Below are positions 6,751 to 14,456 of a stretch of DNA of 22,392 bases, piece by piece. The notes below the pieces were generated by a model, which was not told the origin of the DNA, made no database searches, and saw only the letters and a list, made by a program, of their open reading frames with translations. Both the position numbers and the translations under genes were made by a program. Position 1 is the stretch's first letter; each line of letters begins with the position of its first letter. The DNA is from JALYIM01 sp040003205. Lineage in GTDB: Bacteria; Acidobacteriota; Terriglobia; Terriglobales; Acidobacteriaceae. Location: NCBI GenBank assembly GCA_040003205.1, contig JBDUDA010000020.1, forward strand, positions 1 through 22,392, given 5' to 3'.

Positions 6751-7514
6751 ACTACTATCCAACGCTGGCGTTCGTGCTCTGGGCGTACATGAGTATTTGG
6801 TTCGTCGTCTCATTGCTCCGGAGAAGGAACGACGTAGCCGACGTAGCTTGGGGCCTGGGCTTCGTGGTCCTTGCCTGGACGTCCTTTTCCCTGTTTCGAT
6901 CGTCTGGAACACGGGGAGCCCTGGTGAGTACTTTGGTGAGCGTCTGGGGACTGCGTCTTGCATTGCACATCCATAGGCGTAATCGGGGCAAAGCCGAGGA
7001 CTACCGTTATCAAACCTGGCGGCGTGAGTGGGGCAAATGGTTTTATGTGCGTTCCTATGCGCAGATCTATCTTTTGCAAGGCGCATTCCTGTTTATGATC
7101 GCGTTGCCCGTTTTGATTATCAATAGAAGCGACGGCGGAATGTTTGGCTTTCTGGGGGGTATCGGCGTTTGCGTCTGGCTCGGCGGTTTCCTTTTCGAGT
7201 CGGCGGCAGACACGGAGCTTGCAAGATTTACGAAAGATAAGAATAACCTCGGCAAATTACTGCAAAGCGGATTGTGGCGATACACCCGACATCCTAATTA
7301 CTTCGGGGAGATTGTGCAGTGGTGGGGAATTTGGTTCGTGGAGCTGGGAATTACGGGTGTGTGGTTTGGGATTATCGGGCCGCTAACGATCACCATCTTA
7401 ATCCTGAAGGTTTCAGGGATTCCGATGCTTGAGAAAAAAATGTCCGAGAACCCTGATTTCGCCGAATACAAAAAAAGGACGAGCGCGCTTCTACCCTGGT
7501 TTCCGAAAACGTGA
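6747..7514 (+). CDS. DUF1295 family membrane protein (steroid 5-alpha-reductase-like)
   Basis: A 255-residue polytopic membrane protein. D-V-A-D-V-A-W-G-L-G-F is at residues 29-39, E-D-Y-R-Y-Q at 84-89 and the diagnostic S-G-L-W-R-Y-T-R-H-P-N-Y-F-G-E at 174-188. The last is the cofactor-binding motif shared with steroid 5-alpha-reductases and isoprenylcysteine methyltransferases. Family members are thought to reduce or modify lipid-like substrates. The start GTG 6747 overlaps the DUF2177 stop by four bases. An in-frame extension back to 6648 would lie inside DUF2177 and is rejected. As the last gene of the plus-strand operon it could saturate a conjugated or enone-like lipid intermediate, but this is inference from fold and context. 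Confidence 0.9.
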   Translation: MNYYPTLAFVLWAYMSIWFVVSLLRRRNDVADVAWGLGFVVLAWTSFSLFRSSGTRGALVSTLVSVWGLRLALHIHRRNRGKAEDYRYQTWRREWGKWFYVRSYAQIYLLQGAFLFMIALPVLIINRSDGGMFGFLGGIGVCVWLGGFLFESAADTELARFTKDKNNLGKLLQSGLWRYTRHPNYFGEIVQWWGIWFVELGITGVWFGIIGPLTITILILKVSGIPMLEKKMSENPDFAEYKKRTSALLPWFPKT

Positions 7515-8142
7515 TTCAGCTTCGTAACTGTGAGTCTGAGCAACGCTTGACACGGTATAGGTCAGGTGTTCAAGTCTCTTCTTTCCTACCATATCTTTAT
7601 CAACGTAGAGAGAATCCCCAAAATTCTCCAGCCGTGATTCCGCGAACATGGGGAAGCGTCGCGGTCTAACCGGCTTGAACAACCACATTTCTCAACGAGT
7701 GTAATCGCCTGGCTTAGTCAACTAGCTTCCAACCCGGCCGCTGATGCCAGAATCGCCGCCGCACCTGCAACTAGGTGATCTTCTTTCTCCGGCGTTGGCA
7801 ATACCACGTACTGTACTTTATTGCCCGCTCCACGTCTGCCCTTCAGAAGTTTTCCATGCCTTGCATGGTTTCTCACCCCGCAGCCCGCAAAGCGGATATC
7901 TCACGTGCAGTCTCAACCGGACATAGCTTCGGCTTCGATTCGATGAGAAGACGCGTGGTTTAAATACGATTTCTTTCGCAATCATATTCTTTACGCGACG
8001 TGAATGGGTTTGTCTCTGCCGCCGCCGACGGCGCGGGCGAGGTGACAGCGTGATCAGCGAAGCGAGACTGTATGGCCGACTTTAAATCTCAAGGAGCACT
8101 CGCGTCTGTAGAAGCGCGAAGATACATCACAATGCGGACCAG
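7515..8142. other. Gene-free region between convergent units
   Basis: Some 630 bases between the 3' end of the DUF1295 gene and the 3' end of the GH51 gene. Open frames here are short and none looks like a protein family. One minus-strand frame (about 7718-7897) is open for 60 codons with alanine-rich, coding-like composition near its end but has no good start, so it may be a decayed gene fragment. The only clear structure is the hairpin described separately. No strong terminator for either convergent unit could be pinned down. Confidence 0.5.
7854..7868. repeat. Perfect inverted repeat (hairpin)
   Basis: CCATGC, a three-base loop CTT, then GCATGG forms a perfect 6-bp stem. On the plus strand it is flanked by T-rich sequence on both sides (TTTT before, TTTCTC after). 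It could be a weak terminator or part of a small intergenic repeat. It stands alone in the window. Confidence 0.35.
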
Positions 8143-10182
8143 TCAGTTGGCTCGGCGCAGAGTGAGGACGGTTACGCTTTCATGCCTGAAAGTAAAGTTC
8201 AAACGTGATCCATCAGCCCTTGCGCTACTGCCCTGCGGATGCACAGCCTCGGGGTTTATATCGTCGTTTTCTTCAAAAATACTATTGGCATAAAGGCTCT
8301 GCGCCGTGACTTCCGACGCGCGTTTGAAGCCACTGATTGAGATCTTGGTAGTGATATCGCTCGTTAAATGACGGTTGACGCAAAACAGCGTGAGCGTTTC
8401 GCCTGTCTTGTTAACTGCGGCCACGATATCGAGATACGGAACTGCGGTAATGGTTGGAAGGCGAGTGGACCCTTCTTCCAAGTTATAGGTTTCGGAGTTC
8501 GTCGTTACTTCGACTGGCTGCGTGGCATCTGTATTGGAGTACATACGAAAAGCCCAGTACGATGGAACCCCAAACACACGGCTGCGTTCCTTCCTGATTC
8601 CTCCAAAATAAATTGTGCCAGTCATGTCGGAAATCGGAACAAAGTCCGCAACTCTCATCAGCATGTTGAGAAAGCCCGCGGATTCGATCGCCCCGCCCAT
8701 ATTGTTATAGTTCGGCCCTTTGTCATCTCCGCTCCAAAACAGCCATTCCGTAAAGGCGATTTTTACGCGATCACGGGTCCCGGTAGATTGAATTTGCGTA
8801 TACATATCGCGCAGTTTTCGCTCAATCCCGACCGGCAATGCAAAGTTGGCCATGGCGAGAAAATCGTCAGATGGATTCTTCTTGACGACATCTTTGGTCG
8901 TGACGACGAAATGAGTAGACAGATAATCTAGAGAGCCGGCATTTGACAATTGCGCGGCGTTCCAGTCCGCATAAGCGTCTTCGTCGGCGCCCGTGCCAAT
9001 CAAAATCGCCCTTGGGTCTGCCTGGCGTATGGCCTGGCTGAAAGCCTTGGTCCGCTCAGCCACTTGTTCCCGGCCGGGATAACCCACCTGGAATTTTCCC
9101 CAAAGCTCGTTTCCCAGCTCCCAAAGCAGTCCGCCTGAATGGTCTCCCCAATGTTGATTTACATACTGCACCCATGAAGCAGCCTCTTCGGGGGTACCGC
9201 TGCCGAGGTTCAGCGCGATTTGTGGACGCGCACCGATCAATTCACAGAAGCGCAAGAATTCATCCGTGCCGAACGTGTTGTATTCAGGAATTCCCCACGC
9301 TACGTTCTTCATGCTGACACGTTTGTCGAGGGGGCCAATGCCATCGCGCCAGTGGTAGGCTGAAGTAAAATTTCCGCCGAACCGGATGATGGGAGATGTC
9401 ATCGCCCGTGCCATGGAAACAACCTCGGGATCCATTCCGTCAATGCTATCGGCTGGCAGCAGGGATGCCTGATCCAGAAGCACTCGACCTTCCGGGCCGA
9501 CGGCAATTACAAAATCTACCGGGTCAAGGAATGGGACCTTATACGGCGGAAGTTCGAGCGTGAATTCATATCGCGTCCACTCCGACTTCGAGACTTGCAG
9601 AGTAAGGTGGGCGAATATGTGCTCAGCCTTGTTGTGTTGGCGTAAGGAAATCTCTAAATCGTGTGATCCGCTGATATGCCTGGCATAAATGCTTCCGCGG
9701 TATTTCAGTACTCTGGCGACGGGCAAATATACTTTTTGACGAATACCTACCTGTTGGCCAGGCAATCCCATCACAAAGATAGAACGATAGGAATTCGCGG
9801 CATCATTCCAGCGCGGTTCGTATCTATTTTCCTGCATGTAGTCGAGAGGTTCCCACGGCAACGGAAGGCCGAGTTCGGTGGCGCGCATCAACTGCGGTTC
9901 TTCGCTGAGCATTGTTTTTATGTGCGCACCATCCCACAAACCCTCTTCAAAACTTGGGTTCTCGATCACATCGGCCACTAAACCGCCGTAGGTCGAGTTG
10001 CCAATCGGTTCCAGAAAACTTCCGAAAATCGTGCGCGGGATGGTATAAGCAGCGGGCTTCGAAACATCAATGTTGACACGGGTTGACTGCGTGGCTGCGG
10101 AGGGAGTTTGAGATGTTGCGGTGAGAACTCCAACGCCAGAAACTAGGGTTAAGAGAAACAATTGCGTGAGTGAAACCCGCAT
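8143..10182 (-). CDS. Secreted alpha-L-arabinofuranosidase, glycoside hydrolase family 51
   Basis: A 679-residue exported enzyme. A signal peptide (residues 1 to about 24) is followed by a beta-sandwich carbohydrate-binding-like region up to about 240, then the (beta/alpha)8 catalytic domain and a C-terminal beta domain. The GH51 landmarks are present: I-R-F-G-G-N at 266-271, the acid/base glutamate E359 in W-E-L-G-N-E, and the nucleophile E479 in A-F-T-E-W. The family removes terminal alpha-L-arabinofuranosyl residues from arabinan, arabinoxylan or arabinogalactan by a retaining mechanism. The frame extends back to 10464 into the LacI gene, but ATG 10182 begins exactly at the signal peptide. 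It lies 148 bases downstream of the LacI gene, with an operator-like site in between. Confidence 0.92.
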   Translation of the reverse strand: MRVSLTQLFLLTLVSGVGVLTATSQTPSAATQSTRVNIDVSKPAAYTIPRTIFGSFLEPIGNSTYGGLVADVIENPSFEEGLWDGAHIKTMLSEEPQLMRATELGLPLPWEPLDYMQENRYEPRWNDAANSYRSIFVMGLPGQQVGIRQKVYLPVARVLKYRGSIYARHISGSHDLEISLRQHNKAEHIFAHLTLQVSKSEWTRYEFTLELPPYKVPFLDPVDFVIAVGPEGRVLLDQASLLPADSIDGMDPEVVSMARAMTSPIIRFGGNFTSAYHWRDGIGPLDKRVSMKNVAWGIPEYNTFGTDEFLRFCELIGARPQIALNLGSGTPEEAASWVQYVNQHWGDHSGGLLWELGNELWGKFQVGYPGREQVAERTKAFSQAIRQADPRAILIGTGADEDAYADWNAAQLSNAGSLDYLSTHFVVTTKDVVKKNPSDDFLAMANFALPVGIERKLRDMYTQIQSTGTRDRVKIAFTEWLFWSGDDKGPNYNNMGGAIESAGFLNMLMRVADFVPISDMTGTIYFGGIRKERSRVFGVPSYWAFRMYSNTDATQPVEVTTNSETYNLEEGSTRLPTITAVPYLDIVAAVNKTGETLTLFCVNRHLTSDITTKISISGFKRASEVTAQSLYANSIFEENDDINPEAVHPQGSSARADGSRLNFTFRHESVTVLTLRRAN

Positions 10183-10235
10183 GAGATGACCTTGCCTGAG
10201 AGATTGTTGATTTTGGATGGGCAGTAACTTTTTAA

Positions 10236-10249
10236 TATGATCGCTTACA
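10236..10249. promoter_or_regulatory. LacI-type operator-like site before the GH51 gene
   Basis: Read on the minus strand the site is TGTAAGCGATCATA: the left half is a perfect LacI-family half-site with central CG, and the right half is degenerate. It lies 54-67 bases upstream of the GH51 start, in the short gap after the LacI-type regulator gene. That is where an autoregulated or pathway-specific repressor would act. Confidence 0.4.
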
Positions 10250-10330
10250 CTTTCAGCATTAGGACAAAGGGCGACTTCGGACCTGATGTCGAAGGACGCC
10301 GCGGCTCGTGCAAGTTCGTCAAACTTCCCG

Positions 10331-11431
10331 CTATTTCGTTGATACGGGTAGTCGGCCTGAAACAGAAACGAGCGGTTGTCGCTGCTCATTCTCGGACATA
10401 CCCTCCGGCATCTGCGAGAATTCCGCAGGATTCTCTCGGTTCTCTGTCGTAGATCCTCTGACAATCAGTTCAGTTCCGACAAGAAATTCGCGGCCGCTTA
10501 CGGTCTTCTGTCCAATGACAGCTGTCAGCGCCTCAAGCGCTTTGTCGGCAAGTTCTGATCGTGATAAACGAACTGTCGTCAGCGCCGGCTGCGTAAACCG
10601 GCTGAAATCAATGTCGTCATAACCTATGACGGAGATATCGTCCGGCACCCGGAGATTTGCGCTGTATATGGCCCGCAGTGCGCCAATTGCTGTGAGATCG
10701 TTGGATGCCAACACCGCGGTCGGACGTCTTGTGAGAGCTAGAAGCCGTAGCATTGCGGCCTCTCCGCCCTCAATTTTGTGGTTTCCCGTTTCGATCAAGT
10801 GATCATCTAAAAGAAGCTGGTAGTGGTCGAGCCATTTAAGAAATGCTGTCCGACGAATTTGCGCCGAACGAAGCTCAAGCGGACCGCTGATAAAAGCAAT
10901 ACGCTGATGCTTCAAGTGAAACAGGTGTTCGATTGCTTCGTGAATTCCTTTTTCATAATCAACTTTGATATTGCTGATGCGATTACGAACTTGTCCCGTG
11001 TCGAGAAATACAATCGGGATTCGACGCTCTTCGAGTTGAGCGATAAGCCCGTCCTCCATTTCTGACGTGAAGACCGCGACTCCATCAACCTTGCGTTCTA
11101 ACATCCTTCGCACACAATGTGACATGCGTTCGGGATCATAGCCCGTGTTCGCCACGATAATTTCGAATCCATGCTTCAAGGCGACCTGCTCGAAGCTTTT
11201 AACCAGTTCCGGGAAAAATGGGTTGGTGATATCAGAAATGATCAACCCCAGCAATTGGCTGCGTCCCGAAACCAGGGCACGGGCGTGAGTATTAGGATGA
11301 TAGCCAAGGGCGTGAACGACATCCCAAACCCTCTCAGCGGTCTCCGGACGTACAACCCCTTTCCCATTAATCGTTCGAGACACGGTCGCAGTCGAGACTT
11401 TGGCGCGCTTCGCAACCTCTGATATGTTCAT
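10331..11431 (-). CDS. LacI-family transcriptional regulator
   Basis: A 366-residue repressor. The N-terminal helix-turn-helix (I-S-E-V-A-K-R-A-K-V-S-T-A-T-V-S-R-T-I-N) and hinge helix (N-T-H-A-R-A-L-V) are typical. They are followed by a periplasmic-binding-protein-like effector domain (L-L-G-L-I-I-S-D-I-T-N-P-F-F to V-I-G-Y-D-D-I-D-F). The C-terminus carries an extra polar tail of about 30 residues after the usual end of the domain. ATG 11431 is preferred over the adjacent upstream TTG. It sits between GH127 and GH51 genes, so arabinose or an arabinooligosaccharide is the likely effector. The receptor gene, about 6 kb away, carries a perfect operator of this family and is a candidate target. 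Confidence 0.93.
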   Translation of the reverse strand: MNISEVAKRAKVSTATVSRTINGKGVVRPETAERVWDVVHALGYHPNTHARALVSGRSQLLGLIISDITNPFFPELVKSFEQVALKHGFEIIVANTGYDPERMSHCVRRMLERKVDGVAVFTSEMEDGLIAQLEERRIPIVFLDTGQVRNRISNIKVDYEKGIHEAIEHLFHLKHQRIAFISGPLELRSAQIRRTAFLKWLDHYQLLLDDHLIETGNHKIEGGEAAMLRLLALTRRPTAVLASNDLTAIGALRAIYSANLRVPDDISVIGYDDIDFSRFTQPALTTVRLSRSELADKALEALTAVIGQKTVSGREFLVGTELIVRGSTTENRENPAEFSQMPEGMSENEQRQPLVSVSGRLPVSTK

Positions 11432-11600
11432 CAACCCACCAAAATGACTTCACCATCTTATAGCGCAAGCCACTCAAAACGACTAAACGTCCGATGGAGG
11501 ATGATGAATTCCGAACACTAAGAGCCCCCGGAATCCTGAATGTCGATTGCTAATGGATAATGCCACTCTTATCGGTTAAAGAAGTACGACATCTCCCAAG
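11432..11600. promoter_or_regulatory. Gap between GH127 and LacI genes with weak operator-like site
   Basis: The 169-base gap may contain a separate promoter for the LacI gene. TCTTATCGGTTAAA at 11567-11580 matches 9 of 12 fixed positions of the LacI-type palindrome and could serve autoregulation, but matches this weak are expected by chance fairly often. Confidence 0.25.
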
Positions 11601-13652
11601 TTAAGCCGATGGCGCCTTAATCTTTAGTTGGGGAAATGCTGTAATGCGCAACTTCGCTGCGGCATAAGGAATCAGCGTCACCGTCTCTTCGGGCTCAGTA
11701 CTATTCACTGGGCTTTGCGGGACGGGATCAGCAACTCCATCTTCTGCACGCCACTCCGGCAGTTTTCGCGCTTTTACATGAAGCTTCACGGGCGTGGTCT
11801 TTCCGCTGAACGGATGGTCACTCATATCCGCCTCAGTCGCAGTGATGCCTTGGGACTGCGACGTTGCGTCCAGCGCCAGCGCGTAGTTCCACTGACTGGT
11901 GGGAAAGACCTGCCAATCGGCGGTCATGCCGCGATCGCGCAGCTTGAGCCAACCTTCTCCGATGCCATAGGAAAACACCAGCGGCCCACGCTCTACCGCA
12001 ACCGAGTCATGAAACCAGCGTGAGACACGTGGCTCCATCGGGAACTCGATCTCTACGCGATCACCCGGCTTCCATGTGCGTTCAATTCTGGCAAAAGTAC
12101 CGGGCGCTGGAGGTTGTTCTGAACGCCCATTAACCTTGATGCTCGTCCCTGCCGCCCACGCTGGAATTCGCAGCTGAAGCGGAAATGCAACGGGCGCCGC
12201 CGGACTGATCTTCAAGCTGACGGTGCCGCGGAAAGGATAGTGCGTGTCCTGCGCCACGTGTACTTGGGTGTTGCGGACGACGGTATGCACTTCGCAAGGC
12301 GCGTACGCCGCCGCCACCAGACCGTCGTCCTGTGACAGCATGAATAAACTTGCAGCGAATTTTGGCCATCCCTGGTGGCCGTTTGCGGTACAGCATCCGA
12401 AGTTTGGTTCCAGTCCATACAAATTCGACTCGGGCCCGTCGGTCATCCAGGGTTTATGGTGGACGCTGCACTCTACCTGATTTGGCTGCTGATTGTACTG
12501 ATGCGCCCACATGTCATCTGTCATCGTTCCCGGCAGTGCATTGAACGCAAGTCGTTCGAGCCGGTCGCCGAGTGCGGGATCGCCTAGGATGGCGAGGGAC
12601 TGCTCCAAAGAGTACATGTACTCGACCACGGTACAGAACTCCGAGCCCTGTGATGGATTAAGTCCCGCGAGGTGTTCGTCGCAAGAAAACATTCCATTCG
12701 GCAAACCGTGATATTTGTCGAGCTCCCCAATCATTTGCATCACGGCCTTCCGGTCGCTTGCAGAGCCGGATACTAAAGACCAGACAGGCCCGCACTTGAC
12801 GGCCTGTCCGTTATTTACACCGTGTGTAGCCAGCGCGAGGTCCTTCAGCCCCTCACCTTCTTCCAGCTTGATGTACTTTGCCGTGATCGGTTCTTTGTAG
12901 TTGAAATTCGCGAACAGCGCCTGCCAATCGAACCCCTGCTCGTGCAGCATCCGAGCGAGATCAAGCAACTTCGCGTCTCCCGTCCGGTTATAAAGCCAGA
13001 TAACACTGAGCGCCTCGTCCTGCCATCGAAACTTGCCCCAGTCACGTAGTTGGCGCTTGGGGAGTTCACCGAGTTGATATGCGAAGTAGCGCCCCATCAC
13101 TTCAACCACGCGCGGATCACCCGTCGCCTCGTGGTATTGGGTGAGCACTTTAAGCATCACCATGCGCGGCCACCAGTCATCGTTCGAGTGCGGCCCGATC
13201 ATTCCGTTCGCGGCCTGATTGTTCAACGTCCAATCAATGTACTTCTGCGCCTTCGCCTTTAGTCGCGCGTCGTCAAGAAGGTATGCGAGTGGCACGAGCC
13301 CATCGAGGAAGTAGGGTCCACGTTCCCAGGATTCGCCCGTGCCCCCTAACCATCCGCTGTTGGGACCGACATCGGCCCAAGTCTCGTCCAGATGTCCTCC
13401 CAGAGCGTCGGCTTGAAGTTGAAGTTGAGAACGCAACCATCCAGTCGGACTCACGGCACCAAGTGGCAGAGGATAAAACGCGCTCTGCGCAAGTGGTGCG
13501 CGATTCTTTATCGCCGCCCGGGAAATCGAAGCCGAAGCTGTCGCGTTAGCGAATGCAAAGAGGCGGTCGGCTGGCAGAAACGAAACAACACCGGTGACGC
13601 CGAGTTGCTTTAGGAACCGACGGCGACTGGAATAAATTCGCGAGTTAGCCAA
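11601..13652 (-). CDS. Tat-exported beta-L-arabinofuranosidase, glycoside hydrolase family 127
   Basis: A 683-residue enzyme of the former DUF1680 group. The N-terminus has a twin-arginine signal (S-R-R-R-F-L-K-Q) followed by a hydrophobic stretch and A-F-A, so it is exported folded, presumably with metal bound. The zinc site of the family is visible: C340 in S-E-F-C, the cysteine pair C420-C421 in G-C-C-T-A-N-G-H, and a candidate glutamate E326. These are close to the one glutamate and three cysteines of the Bifidobacterium enzyme HypBA1. The family cleaves beta-1,2-linked arabinofuranose, for example from hydroxyproline-rich plant glycoproteins. The start is TTG 13652, supported by a strong GGAGGAG eight bases upstream. 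It is the natural partner of the GH51 enzyme, together handling both anomers. Confidence 0.9.
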   Translation of the reverse strand: MANSRIYSSRRRFLKQLGVTGVVSFLPADRLFAFANATASASISRAAIKNRAPLAQSAFYPLPLGAVSPTGWLRSQLQLQADALGGHLDETWADVGPNSGWLGGTGESWERGPYFLDGLVPLAYLLDDARLKAKAQKYIDWTLNNQAANGMIGPHSNDDWWPRMVMLKVLTQYHEATGDPRVVEVMGRYFAYQLGELPKRQLRDWGKFRWQDEALSVIWLYNRTGDAKLLDLARMLHEQGFDWQALFANFNYKEPITAKYIKLEEGEGLKDLALATHGVNNGQAVKCGPVWSLVSGSASDRKAVMQMIGELDKYHGLPNGMFSCDEHLAGLNPSQGSEFCTVVEYMYSLEQSLAILGDPALGDRLERLAFNALPGTMTDDMWAHQYNQQPNQVECSVHHKPWMTDGPESNLYGLEPNFGCCTANGHQGWPKFAASLFMLSQDDGLVAAAYAPCEVHTVVRNTQVHVAQDTHYPFRGTVSLKISPAAPVAFPLQLRIPAWAAGTSIKVNGRSEQPPAPGTFARIERTWKPGDRVEIEFPMEPRVSRWFHDSVAVERGPLVFSYGIGEGWLKLRDRGMTADWQVFPTSQWNYALALDATSQSQGITATEADMSDHPFSGKTTPVKLHVKARKLPEWRAEDGVADPVPQSPVNSTEPEETVTLIPYAAAKLRITAFPQLKIKAPSA

Positions 13653-13660
13653 GGCGAAGC

Positions 13661-13667
13661 TCCTCCA
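13661..13667 (-). promoter_or_regulatory. Ribosome binding site fixing the TTG start of the GH127 gene
   Basis: GGAGGAG on the minus strand, eight bases before TTG 13652. No ATG or GTG in the same frame fits this spacing, so it supports a TTG start placed just before the Tat signal. Confidence 0.6.
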
Positions 13668-13742
13668 TTACAGAAAATTGATGCAGGATAAACAGGCCAG
13701 CAAGGCCGCGCCACATCCTAAGCCAAATACGGCGAACGGCGC

Positions 13743-13766
13743 ATAGTCCATCTGTCCTATATAGGA
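13743..13766. promoter_or_regulatory. Shared 18-base element plus perfect palindrome upstream of GH127
   Basis: ATAGTCCATCTGTCCTAT (13743-13760) matches an element before the sugar-binding lipoprotein gene at 14 of 18 positions. It overlaps the perfect 12-base palindrome TCCTATATAGGA (13755-13766). It lies 91-114 bases upstream of the GH127 start, in the gap after the response regulator gene. It is a candidate binding site for that regulator, or promoter-proximal control DNA. Confidence 0.4.
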
Positions 13767-13814
13767 TCCATAGATTTTTGCGCGCGCGCCTAGGACTCGT
13801 TGTAGGCAGGGAAA

Positions 13815-14456
13815 TCACTCGTCAACGTCAATGATCCCACGATAGATAGCTGTCGTAGCGGCCTCAGTGCGATCGGAAACTTCAAGCTTTTCGATGACGC
13901 TGTTCACATGGTTGCGTACAGTGTTGCTGCTGATTTGCAGTGCTCGCCCAATCTGTTTATTAGTCAGGCCCTTCGCAAGCATCTTGAGTATTTCGAGCTC
14001 GCGCGCCGTAAGATCGGTCCGCATCATGCGTTCCGTCAGCCGCGACGCGATATGGCGTGGGATATACCTATTGCCCGCATGCACCGTTTTGATGGCGTTT
14101 ACCATCTCGATCTGCGATGTGTTTTTGAGGAGATAACCTTGCGCGCCAGCGTGTACAGCACGATAAATGTCTTCATCCGTTTCAAAGCTTGTAAGCACGA
14201 TGACGCGGGTCCGCAGGCCTAAACGCTTTATTGCATGCAGCGTGTCGATGCCACCCATTCCGGGCATGCGCAGATCAAGGAGCAATAGGTCGTTGGAGCC
14301 GGCTTTCAGCATCTCTATCGCTTCCTCGCCGGTGGAGACCGCGCCGATCACCTGGAATCCCGGCTGAGTGTCCAGCATATTAGTAAGGCCTGCGCGGACG
14401 ACGGGGTGGTCATCCACGATAAGAATTTTGATGCTGCCGCCTGGGTTCTTCAACAT
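13815..14456 (-). CDS. NarL/FixJ-type response regulator
   Basis: A 213-residue two-domain regulator. The receiver domain (about 8-125) has the acidic pair D15-D16, the phospho-acceptor D61 in L-L-L-L-D-L-R-M-P-G, and K111. The LuxR-type helix-turn-helix (about 146-208) contains L-T-A-R-E-L-E-I-L and G-L-T-N-K-Q-I-G. The frame extends to 14558, but those codons overlap the kinase gene and look unrelated, so ATG 14456 is chosen. It overlaps the kinase 3' end by 47 bases and is clearly its partner. The likely targets are the adjacent GH127 gene and the divergent lipoprotein/receptor region. Confidence 0.92.
   Translation of the reverse strand: MLKNPGGSIKILIVDDHPVVRAGLTNMLDTQPGFQVIGAVSTGEEAIEMLKAGSNDLLLLDLRMPGMGGIDTLHAIKRLGLRTRVIVLTSFETDEDIYRAVHAGAQGYLLKNTSQIEMVNAIKTVHAGNRYIPRHIASRLTERMMRTDLTARELEILKMLAKGLTNKQIGRALQISSNTVRNHVNSVIEKLEVSDRTEAATTAIYRGIIDVDE

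Noticed and set aside
10183..10464. 94-codon N-terminal extension of the GH51 frame
   Set aside because: It overlaps the LacI gene and would bury the signal peptide in the middle of the protein.
13778..13790. Alternating GCGCGCGCGC tract suggestive of Z-DNA
   Set aside because: Only about ten bases long in GC-rich DNA, too short to claim a structural role.
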